Origin: Brevibacterium sediminis
GTDB taxonomy: Bacteria; Actinomycetota; Actinomycetes; Actinomycetales; Brevibacteriaceae
Assembly (NCBI RefSeq): GCF_013623905.1
Contig: NZ_JABKDD010000001.1
Span: forward strand, 248,001 to 312,000
DNA: 64,000 bases
Direction of reading: 5' to 3'
Part shown: positions 34,317-43,018 of the stretch, one piece after another
Layout: each line of letters starts with the position of its first letter
How positions within the stretch are numbered: position 1 is the stretch's first letter
Program-made: the position numbers and the translations under genes
Notes under the pieces: generated by a model
Told to the model about the DNA's origin: nothing
The model's database searches: none
What the model saw: only the letters and a program-made list of their open reading frames with translations

Positions 34317-34760
34317 TCAATCGAGACGGGGCTTGCGACGGTTGCGTTTGATCTCCGACCGCCGCTGTTCGGTCCGGACTCGGCGACGACGGGAATTGCG
34401 TGACGGCTTCGTCGCTCGCCTCTGCACCGGCGGAGCCAACGCCTCACGCAGCAGCTGCGCCAGACGCATGCGTGCGTCCTGACGGTTCTTCAGCTGTGAC
34501 CGCTGCTTCTCCGAAGTCACGGTCACCACAGTGCCCGACAGTCGTGGTGCCAACCGACTGAGCACTCGCTCGCGTTGAACCTCAGTGAGGAATCTCGCTG
34601 AGGCCAGGTCGAGGCTCAGTTGCACCCGTGAATCGGAGGTATTGACGTGCTGGCCGCCCGGGCCGGATGACCGGGAGAACTGTTCGGACAGGTCGGACGC
34701 GGGGATGACCAGCCCGGCGGGGATACCCGGCCCGGCGGGGACGCGCAGATCACCGTCCAT
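34317..34760 (-). CDS. arfB: Peptidyl-tRNA hydrolase ArfB (YaeJ)
   Basis: 147 residues. S-R-S-S-G-P-G-G-Q-H-V-N-T-S-D-S-R-V contains the class I release-factor GGQ, here without the codon-recognition domains, and the C-terminus is a basic Arg/Lys-rich tail that enters the empty mRNA channel. ArfB rescues ribosomes stalled on non-stop messages. Its ATG comes one base after the stop of the acyltransferase gene, so translation is coupled. Confidence 0.92.
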   Translation of the reverse strand: MDGDLRVPAGPGIPAGLVIPASDLSEQFSRSSGPGGQHVNTSDSRVQLSLDLASARFLTEVQRERVLSRLAPRLSGTVVTVTSEKQRSQLKNRQDARMRLAQLLREALAPPVQRRATKPSRNSRRRRVRTEQRRSEIKRNRRKPRLD

Positions 34761-34761
34761 C

Positions 34762-35367
34762 TCAGTTCGGCTCCGCTTCGCCTTCGCGATCGTCACCGGC
34801 GGAGTCTTCTTCGCGCAGCCTCGGCGTGATCTGCAGGTGCGGGCGGATTCCACGCTTGTCGGCGTAGAATTCGCGGATCCGATCCATGTCCGCGGCGATG
34901 TCGCCGGTCATCTCCAGGGTCGGGCCCAGCCCCGTCGTCCGGGTCGCGGTATCCAGGTAGCCCAACGTTACGGGCATTCCCGTTGCCATCGCGATGCGAT
35001 GGAACCCGGATTTCCAATGAGTGTGTCCGCCGCGGGTGCCGTCCGGGGTGATGACGAGCGCGAAGACCTCGCCGTCTCGCATGCGGTCGACCACCTCGGT
35101 GACGATCTTGCTCGGTTCAGACCGATCGACGGGAATCCCACCGAGTCCCCGCATGATCGGCCCCCGCCAGCCGGTGAACAGGGAATGCTTACCCAGCCAA
35201 TGGACGTCGACGCGCATGCGCCACGCGATCGCGAGCATGACGACGAAGTCCCAGTTCGAAGTGTGCGGAGCGCCGACGAGGATGGTCGGACGGTTCGGAG
35301 CGGGCTCGGTCACGAGGTTCCACTTGCTGAAGGACCAGAAAGCGCGAGCGAGGAGGCGTCGGATCAT
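34762..35367 (-). CDS. PlsC-type 1-acylglycerol-3-phosphate acyltransferase
   Basis: 201 residues. The acyltransferase H-x4-D box is P-H-T-S-N-W-D-F near residue 35, and the phosphate-binding block is T-P-D-G-T-R-G near 110. This short version resembles glycerol acyltransferases that use lyso-lipids. TACCGT at 35375-35380, 7 nt upstream of the ATG without a ribosome binding site, suggests a leaderless start. Confidence 0.87.
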   Translation of the reverse strand: MIRRLLARAFWSFSKWNLVTEPAPNRPTILVGAPHTSNWDFVVMLAIAWRMRVDVHWLGKHSLFTGWRGPIMRGLGGIPVDRSEPSKIVTEVVDRMRDGEVFALVITPDGTRGGHTHWKSGFHRIAMATGMPVTLGYLDTATRTTGLGPTLEMTGDIAADMDRIREFYADKRGIRPHLQITPRLREEDSAGDDREGEAEPN

Positions 35368-35400
35368 GAACTCAACGGTAAGGCACGAGGATGTGTGGGC

Positions 35401-35982
35401 CTATCGGTGTCCATGGACGTGTGGTGAGAAACGGGCATGAGCGGCCCTGAGGACCGGGTAGAGTCGGCGATGTGAGAGGACGAATCCGCTTCTGACGAGC
35501 ACGCGCGGATTGCGCCCGCGTCCGATGAGTCGGCGGGTTGCCTCTTCGGTGAGCATATAAGCGAGCACCTTCGGGCCTGGAGACACCGCCGATTCGAAGA
35601 CCACTGACTCGATATCGTGCCATGGCAGCAGAGTCCCGGGCAGAACCTCACCGCGCCGGGCCGACGCGACGCCGGTGGGGGAGACGACGAGGGATTCGTG
35701 CCTGCGCAGCCGCACGAATACGCCGATCGGCGCGACGACGAGGCATCCGATGATGCCAGCGACAATTGCCCACATGCGCAGGTTCGCAACGATGACCCAT
35801 GGGCTGCCTCCGTCACCGAGAGCTGCAGTGACAATGTAGACGAAGAAGGCGAGCAGGCCGATGCCGAGCGGGACCGCGATGGCCAAAGCAGTGAAGACGT
35901 TGCGTTTCGAGGAGGGGATGACGACCTGCTGTCCACGCTCGAGCCGGCGCACGACGTCGGCGGGGGAGAAGTCGTCGGTCAT
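35401..35982 (-). CDS. Two-helix membrane protein of unknown function
   Basis: 193 residues from ATG 35982, with GAGGAC just upstream. Two membrane segments (about 28-50 and 62-85) are followed by a soluble PH-like region with G-T-L-L-P-W-H-D-I-E-S-V-V-F. Not assigned to a named family. Confidence 0.7.
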   Translation of the reverse strand: MTDDFSPADVVRRLERGQQVVIPSSKRNVFTALAIAVPLGIGLLAFFVYIVTAALGDGGSPWVIVANLRMWAIVAGIIGCLVVAPIGVFVRLRRHESLVVSPTGVASARRGEVLPGTLLPWHDIESVVFESAVSPGPKVLAYMLTEEATRRLIGRGRNPRVLVRSGFVLSHRRLYPVLRAAHARFSPHVHGHR

Positions 35983-36070
35983 GGTCCTCAGAATACCGGC
36001 GGACTGGGAATAATCGCGCAAGTGGCATCGCTGTACCGAATGCCAAGCTTCACCGACAACGGAGGTAGAT

Positions 36071-36757
36071 ATGTCTGATTCAACTCGTGTCGTCATTCTC
36101 GGCGGCCATGGAAAGATCGCACTTCTGGCCGCGCCCAAGCTCAAGGCCGCAGGCTTCGCCGTCGATTCGGTGATCCGCAACCCCGACCAGTCATCAGATG
36201 TCGAAGCCGCTGAGGCCAACCCGGTCGTCCTCGACATCGAAACCGCCGACACTCAGGCGCTCGCCGATCTGTTCTCCGGAGCCCAGGCTGTCGTCTTCTC
36301 CGCAGGCGCCGGCGGCGGCAACCCGGCCCGGACCAAGGCCGTCGACCTCGAAGCAGCCAAGCGATCGATCGACGCCGCCGGGCAGGCGGGCGTCAAGCGC
36401 TTCGTCATGGTTTCCTATGCCAGTGCGAGCGTCGACCGTGATCGCGTCGACCCCGAGAGCTCGTTCTACCCCTACGTCGAGGCCAAGGCCGGTGCAGACG
36501 AGCACCTGCGCGCCAGCGACCTTGACTTCACGATTCTCGGACCCGGCGGTCTGACCCTCGAGCCCTCCAGCGGCAAGGTCCTCATCGCCGATGCGGCCGG
36601 CGATCTCGACGGTGAACGCCCGGCAGACGAGGTGCGGGTGACCTCCCGCGAACTCGTCGCCGAGGTCATCACACACGTCATCGCCGAATCTGCAGCTGTG
36701 CGTGAGACTGTGAACTTCTACGACGGGCAGACCCCCATCGCCGAGGCGATCAACTGA
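36071..36757 (+). CDS. NAD(P)-binding SDR-family protein
   Basis: 228 residues. V-V-I-L-G-G-H-G-K-I-A-L-L at the N-terminus is the atypical SDR nucleotide motif; S-A-G-A-G-G-G-N and Y-V-E-A-K-A-G-A-D-E match the YwnB/HSCARG-like group. It probably works as a redox sensor or flavin/NADPH reductase. GGAGG lies 5 nt before the ATG. Confidence 0.87.
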   Translation: MSDSTRVVILGGHGKIALLAAPKLKAAGFAVDSVIRNPDQSSDVEAAEANPVVLDIETADTQALADLFSGAQAVVFSAGAGGGNPARTKAVDLEAAKRSIDAAGQAGVKRFVMVSYASASVDRDRVDPESSFYPYVEAKAGADEHLRASDLDFTILGPGGLTLEPSSGKVLIADAAGDLDGERPADEVRVTSRELVAEVITHVIAESAAVRETVNFYDGQTPIAEAIN

Positions 36758-36791
36758 CCTGACAATCCATGCGGGCGCTGTCCCGTCCCTA

Positions 36792-36835
36792 CCCGATGGC
36801 CTGTGGTCTCCGAACCGAGACCACAGGCCATCGGG
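36792..36835. terminator. 19-bp perfect hairpin terminator
   Basis: Arms CCCGATGGCCTGTGGTCTC and its exact complement with a 6-nt loop lie between the SDR gene and the convergent reductase gene. Confidence 0.8.
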
Positions 36836-36871
36836 CGTTCCGACGAGTCCGGTTCGAGTCGCCGCTGAGAT

Positions 36872-37510
36872 TCAGCCTCGTCTGTTCCACAATTGATGGG
36901 TCAGACCGCTGGCCGTGGTGAGACTCTCGATCGTGAAGTCCTTCTCCAACCCCTCGAGTCCTTCCCAGAGCCAGACCCCGCGGCCGAGGGTGACCGGGAC
37001 GATGACGAGGTGCATGAAGTCGACGAGGCCGTCCGCAAGGAACTGTCTGACCATCGAAGGACCGCCGCCGATGCGGACATTGCCGCCGTCAGCGGCAGAG
37101 GTCGCCTCGGCGAGTGCCTCCGCGGGCGACGCGTCGATGAAGTGGAAACTCGTGCCGTTGTCGAACTCCATCGGCTCCCGTGGATGATGAGTGAGAACGA
37201 AGCACGGGGTCTTGAACGGCGGCTCCTCACCCCACCAGCCACGCCAGCCGTCGTCGGGCCACGGCCCCGTCTGGGGACCGAACTTCTTCCGGCCCATGAT
37301 CTCGGCTCCGATGCCCTGCCCCCACATGGCGAACAGAGCGCGGTCTGCGGTCACCGGGGCGTCGACCTTGTCCACGCCCTCGATGCCGCGGCCGTCGAAG
37401 TAGGAGAACAGTGCTTGGGCTTCGCCGATCGGCTGATCGAAGGTGACGAACTCGCCGGCAGCGAATCCGTCGAGGGAGACGAAGAGGTTGTTGACACACG
37501 CTTTGGCCAT
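36872..37510 (-). CDS. Dihydrofolate reductase-like (RibD C-terminal) protein
   Basis: 212 residues. N-N-L-F-V-S-L-D-G-F at the start, E-I-M-G-R-K-K-F-G and N-V-R-I-G-G-G-P are typical of the RibD/YyaP reductase family. Substrate unknown. ATG 37510 has GGAG 5 nt upstream. It is divergent from an HxlR regulator whose operator lies between them. Confidence 0.85.
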   Translation of the reverse strand: MAKACVNNLFVSLDGFAAGEFVTFDQPIGEAQALFSYFDGRGIEGVDKVDAPVTADRALFAMWGQGIGAEIMGRKKFGPQTGPWPDDGWRGWWGEEPPFKTPCFVLTHHPREPMEFDNGTSFHFIDASPAEALAEATSAADGGNVRIGGGPSMVRQFLADGLVDFMHLVIVPVTLGRGVWLWEGLEGLEKDFTIESLTTASGLTHQLWNRRG

Positions 37511-37595
37511 GTGCACTCCAATGTGATGGTTCGGCTGATGTCTTCAGTCCGACGGATGGCGTGGGTTCCGGGGAAGTGGACCCAGTGTAAGATTA

Positions 37596-37618
37596 AGTAG
37601 TTTCAGAATGCAATCACT
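37596..37618. promoter_or_regulatory. HxlR operator, site 1
   Basis: The right half CAGAATGCAATCACT is identical to site 2 at 39511; the left half AGTAGTTT differs by three bases from a perfect dyad. It sits just ahead of the HxlR ribosome binding site, between HxlR and the divergent reductase. Confidence 0.65.
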
Positions 37619-37630
37619 GGAGGTGGGGCG

Positions 37631-38122
37631 ATGCCTGCACAGCCGCGTTCAGGATGTGCGATCAATGCCGCCGTCGAGGTCCTCGGCGACAACTGGTCGC
37701 TCATCGTCCTGCGGGACATCATCTTCGGCAATCGTCGGCACTTCCGCGAGCTGCTCACCCACAATGATGAGGGCATAGCCTCGAACATGCTCGCCAGTCG
37801 TCTGAGGAAGCTCATCGACGAAGGGCTGCTGACAAAAGCGGAAGCCGCACGCGGGCAGCGAGCCCAGTACACCCTCACCGAGGCTGGAATCCAGACTCTG
37901 CCGGTCATGGTCGCCCTCGGAACGTGGGGAATGACCCACCGGGAGACCTCGCCGGAGCTGACGATCCGATCCAGAATCATGGCCGATGACTCCCGACTCG
38001 TCGCAGGTCTCGTGGATGAGCTTCGGGAGACCCACCTCGGGGTGCCGCGCCCGAATCCTGACGAACCGCGTTCCTCGGAGCGACTGCAGGCCGCCTACGA
38101 GGCCGAGATCTCGGGAAGCTGA
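37631..38122 (+). CDS. HxlR-family transcriptional regulator
   Basis: 163 residues. C-A-I-N-A-A-V-E-V-L-G-D-N-W-S-L-I-V-L-R-D is the HxlR/MarR-like winged-helix start, with the effector-type Cys at residue 9; R-H-F-R-E-L-L and S-R-L-R-K-L-I-D-E-G-L-L follow. GGAGGTGGGG precedes the ATG. Shared 23-bp sites suggest it controls itself, the divergent reductase and the glyoxalase operon at 39565. Confidence 0.9.
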   Translation: MPAQPRSGCAINAAVEVLGDNWSLIVLRDIIFGNRRHFRELLTHNDEGIASNMLASRLRKLIDEGLLTKAEAARGQRAQYTLTEAGIQTLPVMVALGTWGMTHRETSPELTIRSRIMADDSRLVAGLVDELRETHLGVPRPNPDEPRSSERLQAAYEAEISGS

Positions 38123-38133
38123 TTCGGGTGGGC

Positions 38134-39108
38134 CTACTGCCCGGGCAGTCTCAGTCGCTCCAGCAGCTTCCTTGAGGTGATCGAGACGATGCCGACCAAT
38201 CTGCCGTCTGCCACGGTGCATGCCATGAGTCCCAAACGGTGACCGCTTGCGGTCAGAACGAGCAGACCCGGCTCGCCGTTGACGTTGACCTTTCGAACTT
38301 CGATCCTGTCCGGATCGCCGCGCCGAATCGCTGCGAGCACCTCGTTCGCACCCATCCGGACCATGTGGCCGCGGGCGTTGCTGCGGTGCCACGTCAGTCC
38401 CGGGTCGAGAAAGTGCAGCAGAGCGTCGAAGTCTCCAAGCCGTGCGGCAGTGAGGAATGCGTCGACGACAGCACGGCGCTGTGAAAGTTCTCCGGACGGC
38501 GGTGGTGTGTCCTTGACCTTGCGCCGGGCCCGACTGGCGGCCATCTTCGCGGCGGCTTCCGAGGATCCGATGACGGCCGCGATTTCGGCAAAGGGCACTG
38601 AGAACATGTCGTGGAGGACGAACGCGACTCGCTCCTCCGGGCGCAGCGAGTCGAGCACGATGAGCATGGCCGGTCCGAGCGAATCCGACAAAGTTGCATT
38701 CTGCTCAGGCGTCGGGTCATCCTCGTCGACGATTGCTTCGCTGAGCCAGGCGTCAAGCGACGATTCTCCCCGAGTGGTGCGTCGGCGGAGCGCATCGAGG
38801 CAGATGCGTCCGATGACCCGGGTCAGCCACCCGCCGAGATTGTCGATGGACTCCGGGCCGTTCCGCTCCCAGCGGAGCCACGTCTCCTGAACGGCATCCT
38901 CGGCGTCCGAATGCGAGCCGAGCACTCTCGTGGCCAACGCAGTGAGGCGAGGGCGATGAGCTTCGAACTCTGAGGTCGAAGATGACTGCGCGATGGCTGT
39001 TACCTTTCCTGGCGGCGATGCGTCATCAGAGTGAGAGTCCGACCGGGCTCTTTCGGCAAAGGAGAATTGCAATGATGGACATCGTACTATGGGTCGTCGC
39101 CGCCGCAA
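38134..39108 (-). CDS. ECF41-type RNA polymerase sigma factor (SigJ-like)
   Basis: Sigma region 2 (E-F-E-A-H-R-P-R-L-T-A-L-A, D-A-E-D-A-V-Q-E-T-W-L-R-W) and region 4 (F-A-E-I-A-A-V-I-G-S-S-E-A-A-A-K-M) are followed by a SnoaL-like domain of about 100 residues, the mark of ECF41. Such factors are autoregulated through that domain. The divergent DoxX gene is a typical partner. The frame reaches ATG 39108, but the conserved part starts only near 38990, and no ATG, GTG or TTG fits there; AGGAAAGG precedes an ATC at 38994. Confidence 0.85.
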   Translation of the reverse strand: MRRRRPIVRCPSLQFSFAERARSDSHSDDASPPGKVTAIAQSSSTSEFEAHRPRLTALATRVLGSHSDAEDAVQETWLRWERNGPESIDNLGGWLTRVIGRICLDALRRRTTRGESSLDAWLSEAIVDEDDPTPEQNATLSDSLGPAMLIVLDSLRPEERVAFVLHDMFSVPFAEIAAVIGSSEAAAKMAASRARRKVKDTPPPSGELSQRRAVVDAFLTAARLGDFDALLHFLDPGLTWHRSNARGHMVRMGANEVLAAIRRGDPDRIEVRKVNVNGEPGLLVLTASGHRLGLMACTVADGRLVGIVSITSRKLLERLRLPGQ

Positions 39109-39461
39109 TGGCAGTGGCTTTCGGCATCGGCGGAGCCTCGCAGGTGATCCTGTCCAAGGAGAAGTATCGGGCGCTGGCTCACAGTCAGCACTGGGTGGAC
39201 GATTTCAGTCCGGGGCATATCAAAGCCATCGGAACAATCAAGCTCCTCGGTGTGATCGGACTGATCGTGCCGCCGCTGGTGGGGGTCCTTCCGGTTCTCT
39301 CGCCGATCGCGGCGTGTGGACTCATGCTGGTGATGGCTGGGGCGGCGACAACCCGATTTCGACGCAGCGAATGGGGCCTGATGGCGGGGGACACCGCATA
39401 CCTGCTGGTATTTGCGTTCCTCGCATGGGGCCGGTTTGCGTTGGCCCCGTTCGGGGGCTGA
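39072..39461 (+). CDS. DoxX-family membrane protein
   Basis: 129 residues with four membrane helices and F-G-I-G-G-A-S-Q-V and I-G-T-I-K-L-L-G-V-I-G-L motifs of DoxX-like proteins. Such proteins are common targets of ECF41 factors. AAAGGAG lies 7 nt before the ATG at 39072. Its 5' end overlaps the longest frame of the divergent sigma gene. Confidence 0.83.
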   Translation: MMDIVLWVVAAAMAVAFGIGGASQVILSKEKYRALAHSQHWVDDFSPGHIKAIGTIKLLGVIGLIVPPLVGVLPVLSPIAACGLMLVMAGAATTRFRRSEWGLMAGDTAYLLVFAFLAWGRFALAPFGG

Positions 39462-39510
39462 GCTGAGCGTCGCTCTTGTTCCCGGGGCCGATGTGTGCTT
39501 CCATGGAATA

Positions 39511-39533
39511 AGTGATTGCAGAATGCAATCACT
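39511..39533. promoter_or_regulatory. HxlR operator, site 2
   Basis: AGTGATTGC-AGAAT-GCAATCACT is a perfect dyad with 9-bp arms, 32 bp upstream of the glyoxalase start. It matches site 1 at 20 of 23 bases. Confidence 0.7.
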
Positions 39534-39564
39534 CAATCTCAAGACTGATCCCGAAGGAGCGATC

Positions 39565-39897
39565 ATGATCACCGGACTCATGGCCAATATCGTTGTCACC
39601 AGCGAGAAGGAAGCGACCGAATGGTATTCCCGACTCTTCGAAAGACAGCCGGATGACAAGCCGATGGCGGGGCTGGCCCAATGGCTCTTCGACGAGAGGT
39701 TCGGAATCCAGATCTGGGAGGACCCGCAGCGAGCCGGACGCTCCAACGTGGTTCTCGACGTGGACGACCTCGACACGATGGCCGAGCATCTGCGAGCGGC
39801 CGGAATCGACCATGACGAACCGTCCCCAGGCGGCGGACAGCGCATCCTGCCGGTCACCGACCCGGACGGAAACCAGGTGGTGTTCTTCGGTGAGTGA
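39565..39897 (+). CDS. VOC-family (glyoxalase-like) protein
   Basis: 110 residues forming one VOC module: N-I-V-V-T-S-E-K-E-A-T-E-W-Y at the start and D-P-D-G-N-Q-V-V-F-F at the end, with Gln/Glu positions suitable for metal binding. Probably a small detoxifying lyase or binding protein. GAAGGAGC precedes the ATG. It overlaps the next gene by 8 bp. Confidence 0.83.
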   Translation: MITGLMANIVVTSEKEATEWYSRLFERQPDDKPMAGLAQWLFDERFGIQIWEDPQRAGRSNVVLDVDDLDTMAEHLRAAGIDHDEPSPGGGQRILPVTDPDGNQVVFFGE

Positions 39898-40360
39898 GGC
39901 AGCATCCGACCAGGGCGCGCCAGTGACCGCGACGATCAGCCTCGGCGCTGATTTCGAGCATCCGGTCTCAAAGGTCTGGAACGCCTTCGCCGATTCGGAT
40001 CAGCGCGTGCAGTGGGGAGTTCCCGAGGGGGAGGAGATAGTCTGCGACATCGACGAATTCCGTCCGGGCGGAGCGATCCGGGCCCGCTGTGGGTCACCGG
40101 GAGAACTCGAGTTCGTCTCCACCGGGCAGTACTGCTCACTTGCGCCGGGACGTCACATCGTCACAACGGAGACTCTCACCAAAGACGATGAGATACTATC
40201 GACGGCCATCATCACCTGGACCCTGACCGCTATCCCGACAGGCACCCGGGTCGAGCTCGTCGACCAGGTCGTGTCCTTCGTCGGTCGGGGAATGATCGAC
40301 GGACACCGCAACGGCCATGACATCTGCCTGCGACAGCTCGGCGACTTCCTCAGTTCGTGA
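39890..40360 (+). CDS. SRPBCC/AHSA1-family protein
   Basis: 156 residues from GTG 39890. F-E-H-P-V-S-K-V-W-N-A-F-A-D near residue 22 and F-R-P-G-G-A-I-R fit the START-like ligand-binding fold of AHSA1 proteins. Co-transcribed with the VOC gene, probably under HxlR control. Its 3' end overlaps the convergent sugar kinase gene by 11 bp. Confidence 0.82.
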   Translation: MSEAASDQGAPVTATISLGADFEHPVSKVWNAFADSDQRVQWGVPEGEEIVCDIDEFRPGGAIRARCGSPGELEFVSTGQYCSLAPGRHIVTTETLTKDDEILSTAIITWTLTAIPTGTRVELVDQVVSFVGRGMIDGHRNGHDICLRQLGDFLSS

Positions 40361-41252
40361 GTTCCACGGCCCACGGCAGATCCGCACCCTCACGGCTGAC
40401 CGTGATCGCCGCAAGCGCCGATGCGCGATCTCCCAGGGCTGTGAGTTCTGCCGTGCTGAGATCGGACACAGCGTTCTCCTGAGCATGCAGGTCGTGGATG
40501 AGTGAGACCATGAACGTATCCCCGGCCCCGATCGTGTCTTTGACTTCCACCTTCCTTGAGGTCACCGATGCCCGCGCCGAGGCGGTCGCCACGATCGCAC
40601 CCTCACCACCGCGAGTCATGGCGACCAGATTCGCCCCGAGGCTGAGAAGACGGTCGACCTGTGCGGACTCGTCGAGATCGGGATAGAGCCAGTTCGCATC
40701 GACGTCGCTGAGTTTGAGAACGTCGACTCGACGAGCCAACTCCTCGAAACGCGGCATCGCATCTTCGCGGGAGCCGATGATCGACGGTCGGATATTCGGA
40801 TCGAAGGAGATGAGCGGACGAGGATGCGTACCGAAAGCCCCGGTCGTAGAGGCGAGAACATCTTCGATGACTGCGGAGCCAGGCGAAAGGAATGCCGCAA
40901 TCGAGCCGAAATGCACAACGGAGCGAGGTGCGTCCGTGAGCAGGGAAGAGTCAGGGTCCCACCGCAGGTGGAACTCGTACTCGGCGGAGCCGTCATCGGC
41001 GAGGCGAGCCAGCGCCGTCGACGTGGCGCCACGTGGTGAAGCGAGCACGGCGACCTGAGACTCCTGAAGATGAGCGAGAAGGAACCCACCGTGGAAATCA
41101 TCGCCGACATCGGTGAGGAACTCGACATCGTCGCCGAGGCGGCCCAGCCCGAGAGCCACATTGGCTGGAGCTCCACCCGGTGCATATCGGTCTGGACTCC
41201 CGGGCGTGCTGACGATGTCGATGAGGGCCTCACCGATGACGAGAATGCTCAT
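40350..41252 (-). CDS. PfkB-family carbohydrate kinase (fructokinase-like)
   Basis: 300 residues. G-G-A-P-A-N-V-A-L-G-L-G-R-L-G near the start binds the sugar, and D-T-I-G-A-G-D-T-F near residue 235 has the catalytic Asp and anion hole. The sequence fits fructokinases, but ribokinase-like substrates are possible. ATG 41252 follows TAGAAT (41260-41265 complement) by 7 nt with no ribosome binding site, so it is probably leaderless. Confidence 0.88.
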   Translation of the reverse strand: MSILVIGEALIDIVSTPGSPDRYAPGGAPANVALGLGRLGDDVEFLTDVGDDFHGGFLLAHLQESQVAVLASPRGATSTALARLADDGSAEYEFHLRWDPDSSLLTDAPRSVVHFGSIAAFLSPGSAVIEDVLASTTGAFGTHPRPLISFDPNIRPSIIGSREDAMPRFEELARRVDVLKLSDVDANWLYPDLDESAQVDRLLSLGANLVAMTRGGEGAIVATASARASVTSRKVEVKDTIGAGDTFMVSLIHDLHAQENAVSDLSTAELTALGDRASALAAITVSREGADLPWAVELTN

Positions 41253-41371
41253 GGGCACGATTCTAAGGTGAAAAGTCTTCTCCAGCTGTGACCTGCATTA
41301 ATAGGTCGAAAATCGATGAACGATATTAATTCGCCTCATGTCATGTCAGTGCCGTCTGGAACTGTGTGGCC

Positions 41372-41830
41372 ATGGACAAGAACACCATTGACAACGACGT
41401 CAGAACGATCATCGACGAGGAGACCGCCCATGTCTTCGCTCCGCGCCCCGGCGAATGCCTGGCCTGCTACGTGTTCCGACAACTCGGCGAATTCGGCTGC
41501 AACGGCACCCACCGGTTCGCGGAAGGCTTCCGTGACCGTACGGCTCCACGCGCCACGGCTCTGCTCGCGCGGCTGAGCAGCATGGGTGCCTGCTGCTGTG
41601 ACTGTGAAATGTTCCTCAACGCCTTCACTTTCGCCGCCAAACCGTGGATCACCAGCATGCCGTTCGGGGAGGTCATCGGCACTCCCTTCGGCAGTGAGGA
41701 AGCCATCGACATGAGAGAAAGGTTCGGAATCGACGAACCTCCCTCGGCGAAGCTCTACCTCTGCTGCCGACTGGTGAGACGGGGATCAACCCAAGCCTGC
41801 GGAAACTGGGCCCGCATCCGACGGTGGTGA
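41372..41830 (+). CDS. Cysteine-rich DUF2695-like protein
   Basis: 152 residues with clustered cysteines: C-L-A-C-Y near residue 30, G-C-N-G, C-C-C-D-C-E-M-F-L-N near 73, and L-C-C-R-L-V-R-R-G-S-T near the end. The C-D-C-E-x-x-x-N block resembles DUF2695. Metal binding is likely but unproven. GTG 41366 is another possible start. Confidence 0.6.
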   Translation: MDKNTIDNDVRTIIDEETAHVFAPRPGECLACYVFRQLGEFGCNGTHRFAEGFRDRTAPRATALLARLSSMGACCCDCEMFLNAFTFAAKPWITSMPFGEVIGTPFGSEEAIDMRERFGIDEPPSAKLYLCCRLVRRGSTQACGNWARIRRW

Positions 41831-41857
41831 CACAGCCGGATCCGGCAGAATAGAACC

Positions 41858-43018
41858 ATGCCTGCCGCTCTGCCGCTCTTCCTCGACTGCGACCCCGGAA
41901 TCGACGATGCTATTGCACTGGCCTACCTGTGCTGCCAAGACGACGTCGACGTTGTCGGCATCGCCGCATCCGGAGGCAACGTCGCCACCGCACAAGTCGT
42001 CGAGAACACCCGCGGATGGCTGTCGCTGGCCGGACGCAGCGACATTCCCGTCCACGCCGGCCACAGCCTTCCGCTGGCATGGCGGGTCCTGCAGATGGAT
42101 CCGCAGGCAGCGGAGACGGCAACGGGCGAAGCCCTGGAATATGCCGACCTCACCCATGGGGAGTCCGGGCGGGGATATGCGCGGCTGCCGGCCCCGAGCA
42201 CGCCGGTGAGTTCGGTGACGGCGGCTCAGGCCTGGGTCGATGCTGCCCACGCCCATCCCGGACAGCTCCTCGGTGTCGTCATCGGTCCAGCCACGAATCT
42301 TGCCCTGGCCCTCGAAATCGACCCGGAACTCCCGAGTCTGTTCAAACGTCTCTTCATCATGGGAGGAGCGTTCAACTACCGGGGCAACACCCACCCGACG
42401 ACGGAATGGAATGTCACCTTCGACCCTGAGTCCACCGCCCAGGTGCTTGCCGCTTTCGACCGCACCAGACAGGAGGAGAGGCTGGCCCACCTTCCGGTCA
42501 TCGCCCCGATCGAAGCGACCGAAGCCGTTGAGATGACACCCGAGCGTCTCGCCACCATCCTCGACGGATCCTCTGCCGGTGGTGCCGATGACCGCTGGCA
42601 ATCAGTACTCGCACAACTGGCCGAGGCGCTTCGGTTCTACTTCGAATTCCACGAAACCGACGGGCTCGGCTACCTCGCCCACATCCACGACCCGTTCGTC
42701 CTCGCCTGCGCTCTGTCCTGGGCTCGGCAAGACACCACAACGTCGACCGGAACAGAGCTCGAGGGATCGGACTCCGACTCCCGGGAGCCGTCCGCCCCGG
42801 TGCCCGTGAGGGGAAGTGCGGGGGACCTGCCATGGGCGTCGACGCTGTGGGCACCTGTCGATGTCGAACTCACGGGTACACTCACACGAGGCGAAACCGT
42901 CGCCGACTGGCTGGGGCGGTGGGGCCGCCCCGTGAACGCAGAGATCATCCGCGCCATCGACGCTCCTGCCTTCCTCGACCACCTGAGCGCCACCCTGATG
43001 AAAGGACCACCCGCATGA
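41858..43018 (+). CDS. Inosine/uridine-preferring nucleoside hydrolase
   Basis: 386 residues. The calcium-binding motif D-C-D-P-G-I-D-D-A is at about 10-18; G-P-A-T-N-L-A-L-A-L, M-G-G-A-F-N-Y-R-G and the late H-D-P-F-V-L-A complete the active site of IU-nucleoside hydrolases, which release ribose from nucleosides. A low-complexity insert (T-T-S-T-G-T-E-L-E-G-S-D) lies near 298. The ATGA overlap couples it to an ECF transporter, pointing to nucleoside uptake and salvage. Confidence 0.92.
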   Translation: MPAALPLFLDCDPGIDDAIALAYLCCQDDVDVVGIAASGGNVATAQVVENTRGWLSLAGRSDIPVHAGHSLPLAWRVLQMDPQAAETATGEALEYADLTHGESGRGYARLPAPSTPVSSVTAAQAWVDAAHAHPGQLLGVVIGPATNLALALEIDPELPSLFKRLFIMGGAFNYRGNTHPTTEWNVTFDPESTAQVLAAFDRTRQEERLAHLPVIAPIEATEAVEMTPERLATILDGSSAGGADDRWQSVLAQLAEALRFYFEFHETDGLGYLAHIHDPFVLACALSWARQDTTTSTGTELEGSDSDSREPSAPVPVRGSAGDLPWASTLWAPVDVELTGTLTRGETVADWLGRWGRPVNAEIIRAIDAPAFLDHLSATLMKGPPA

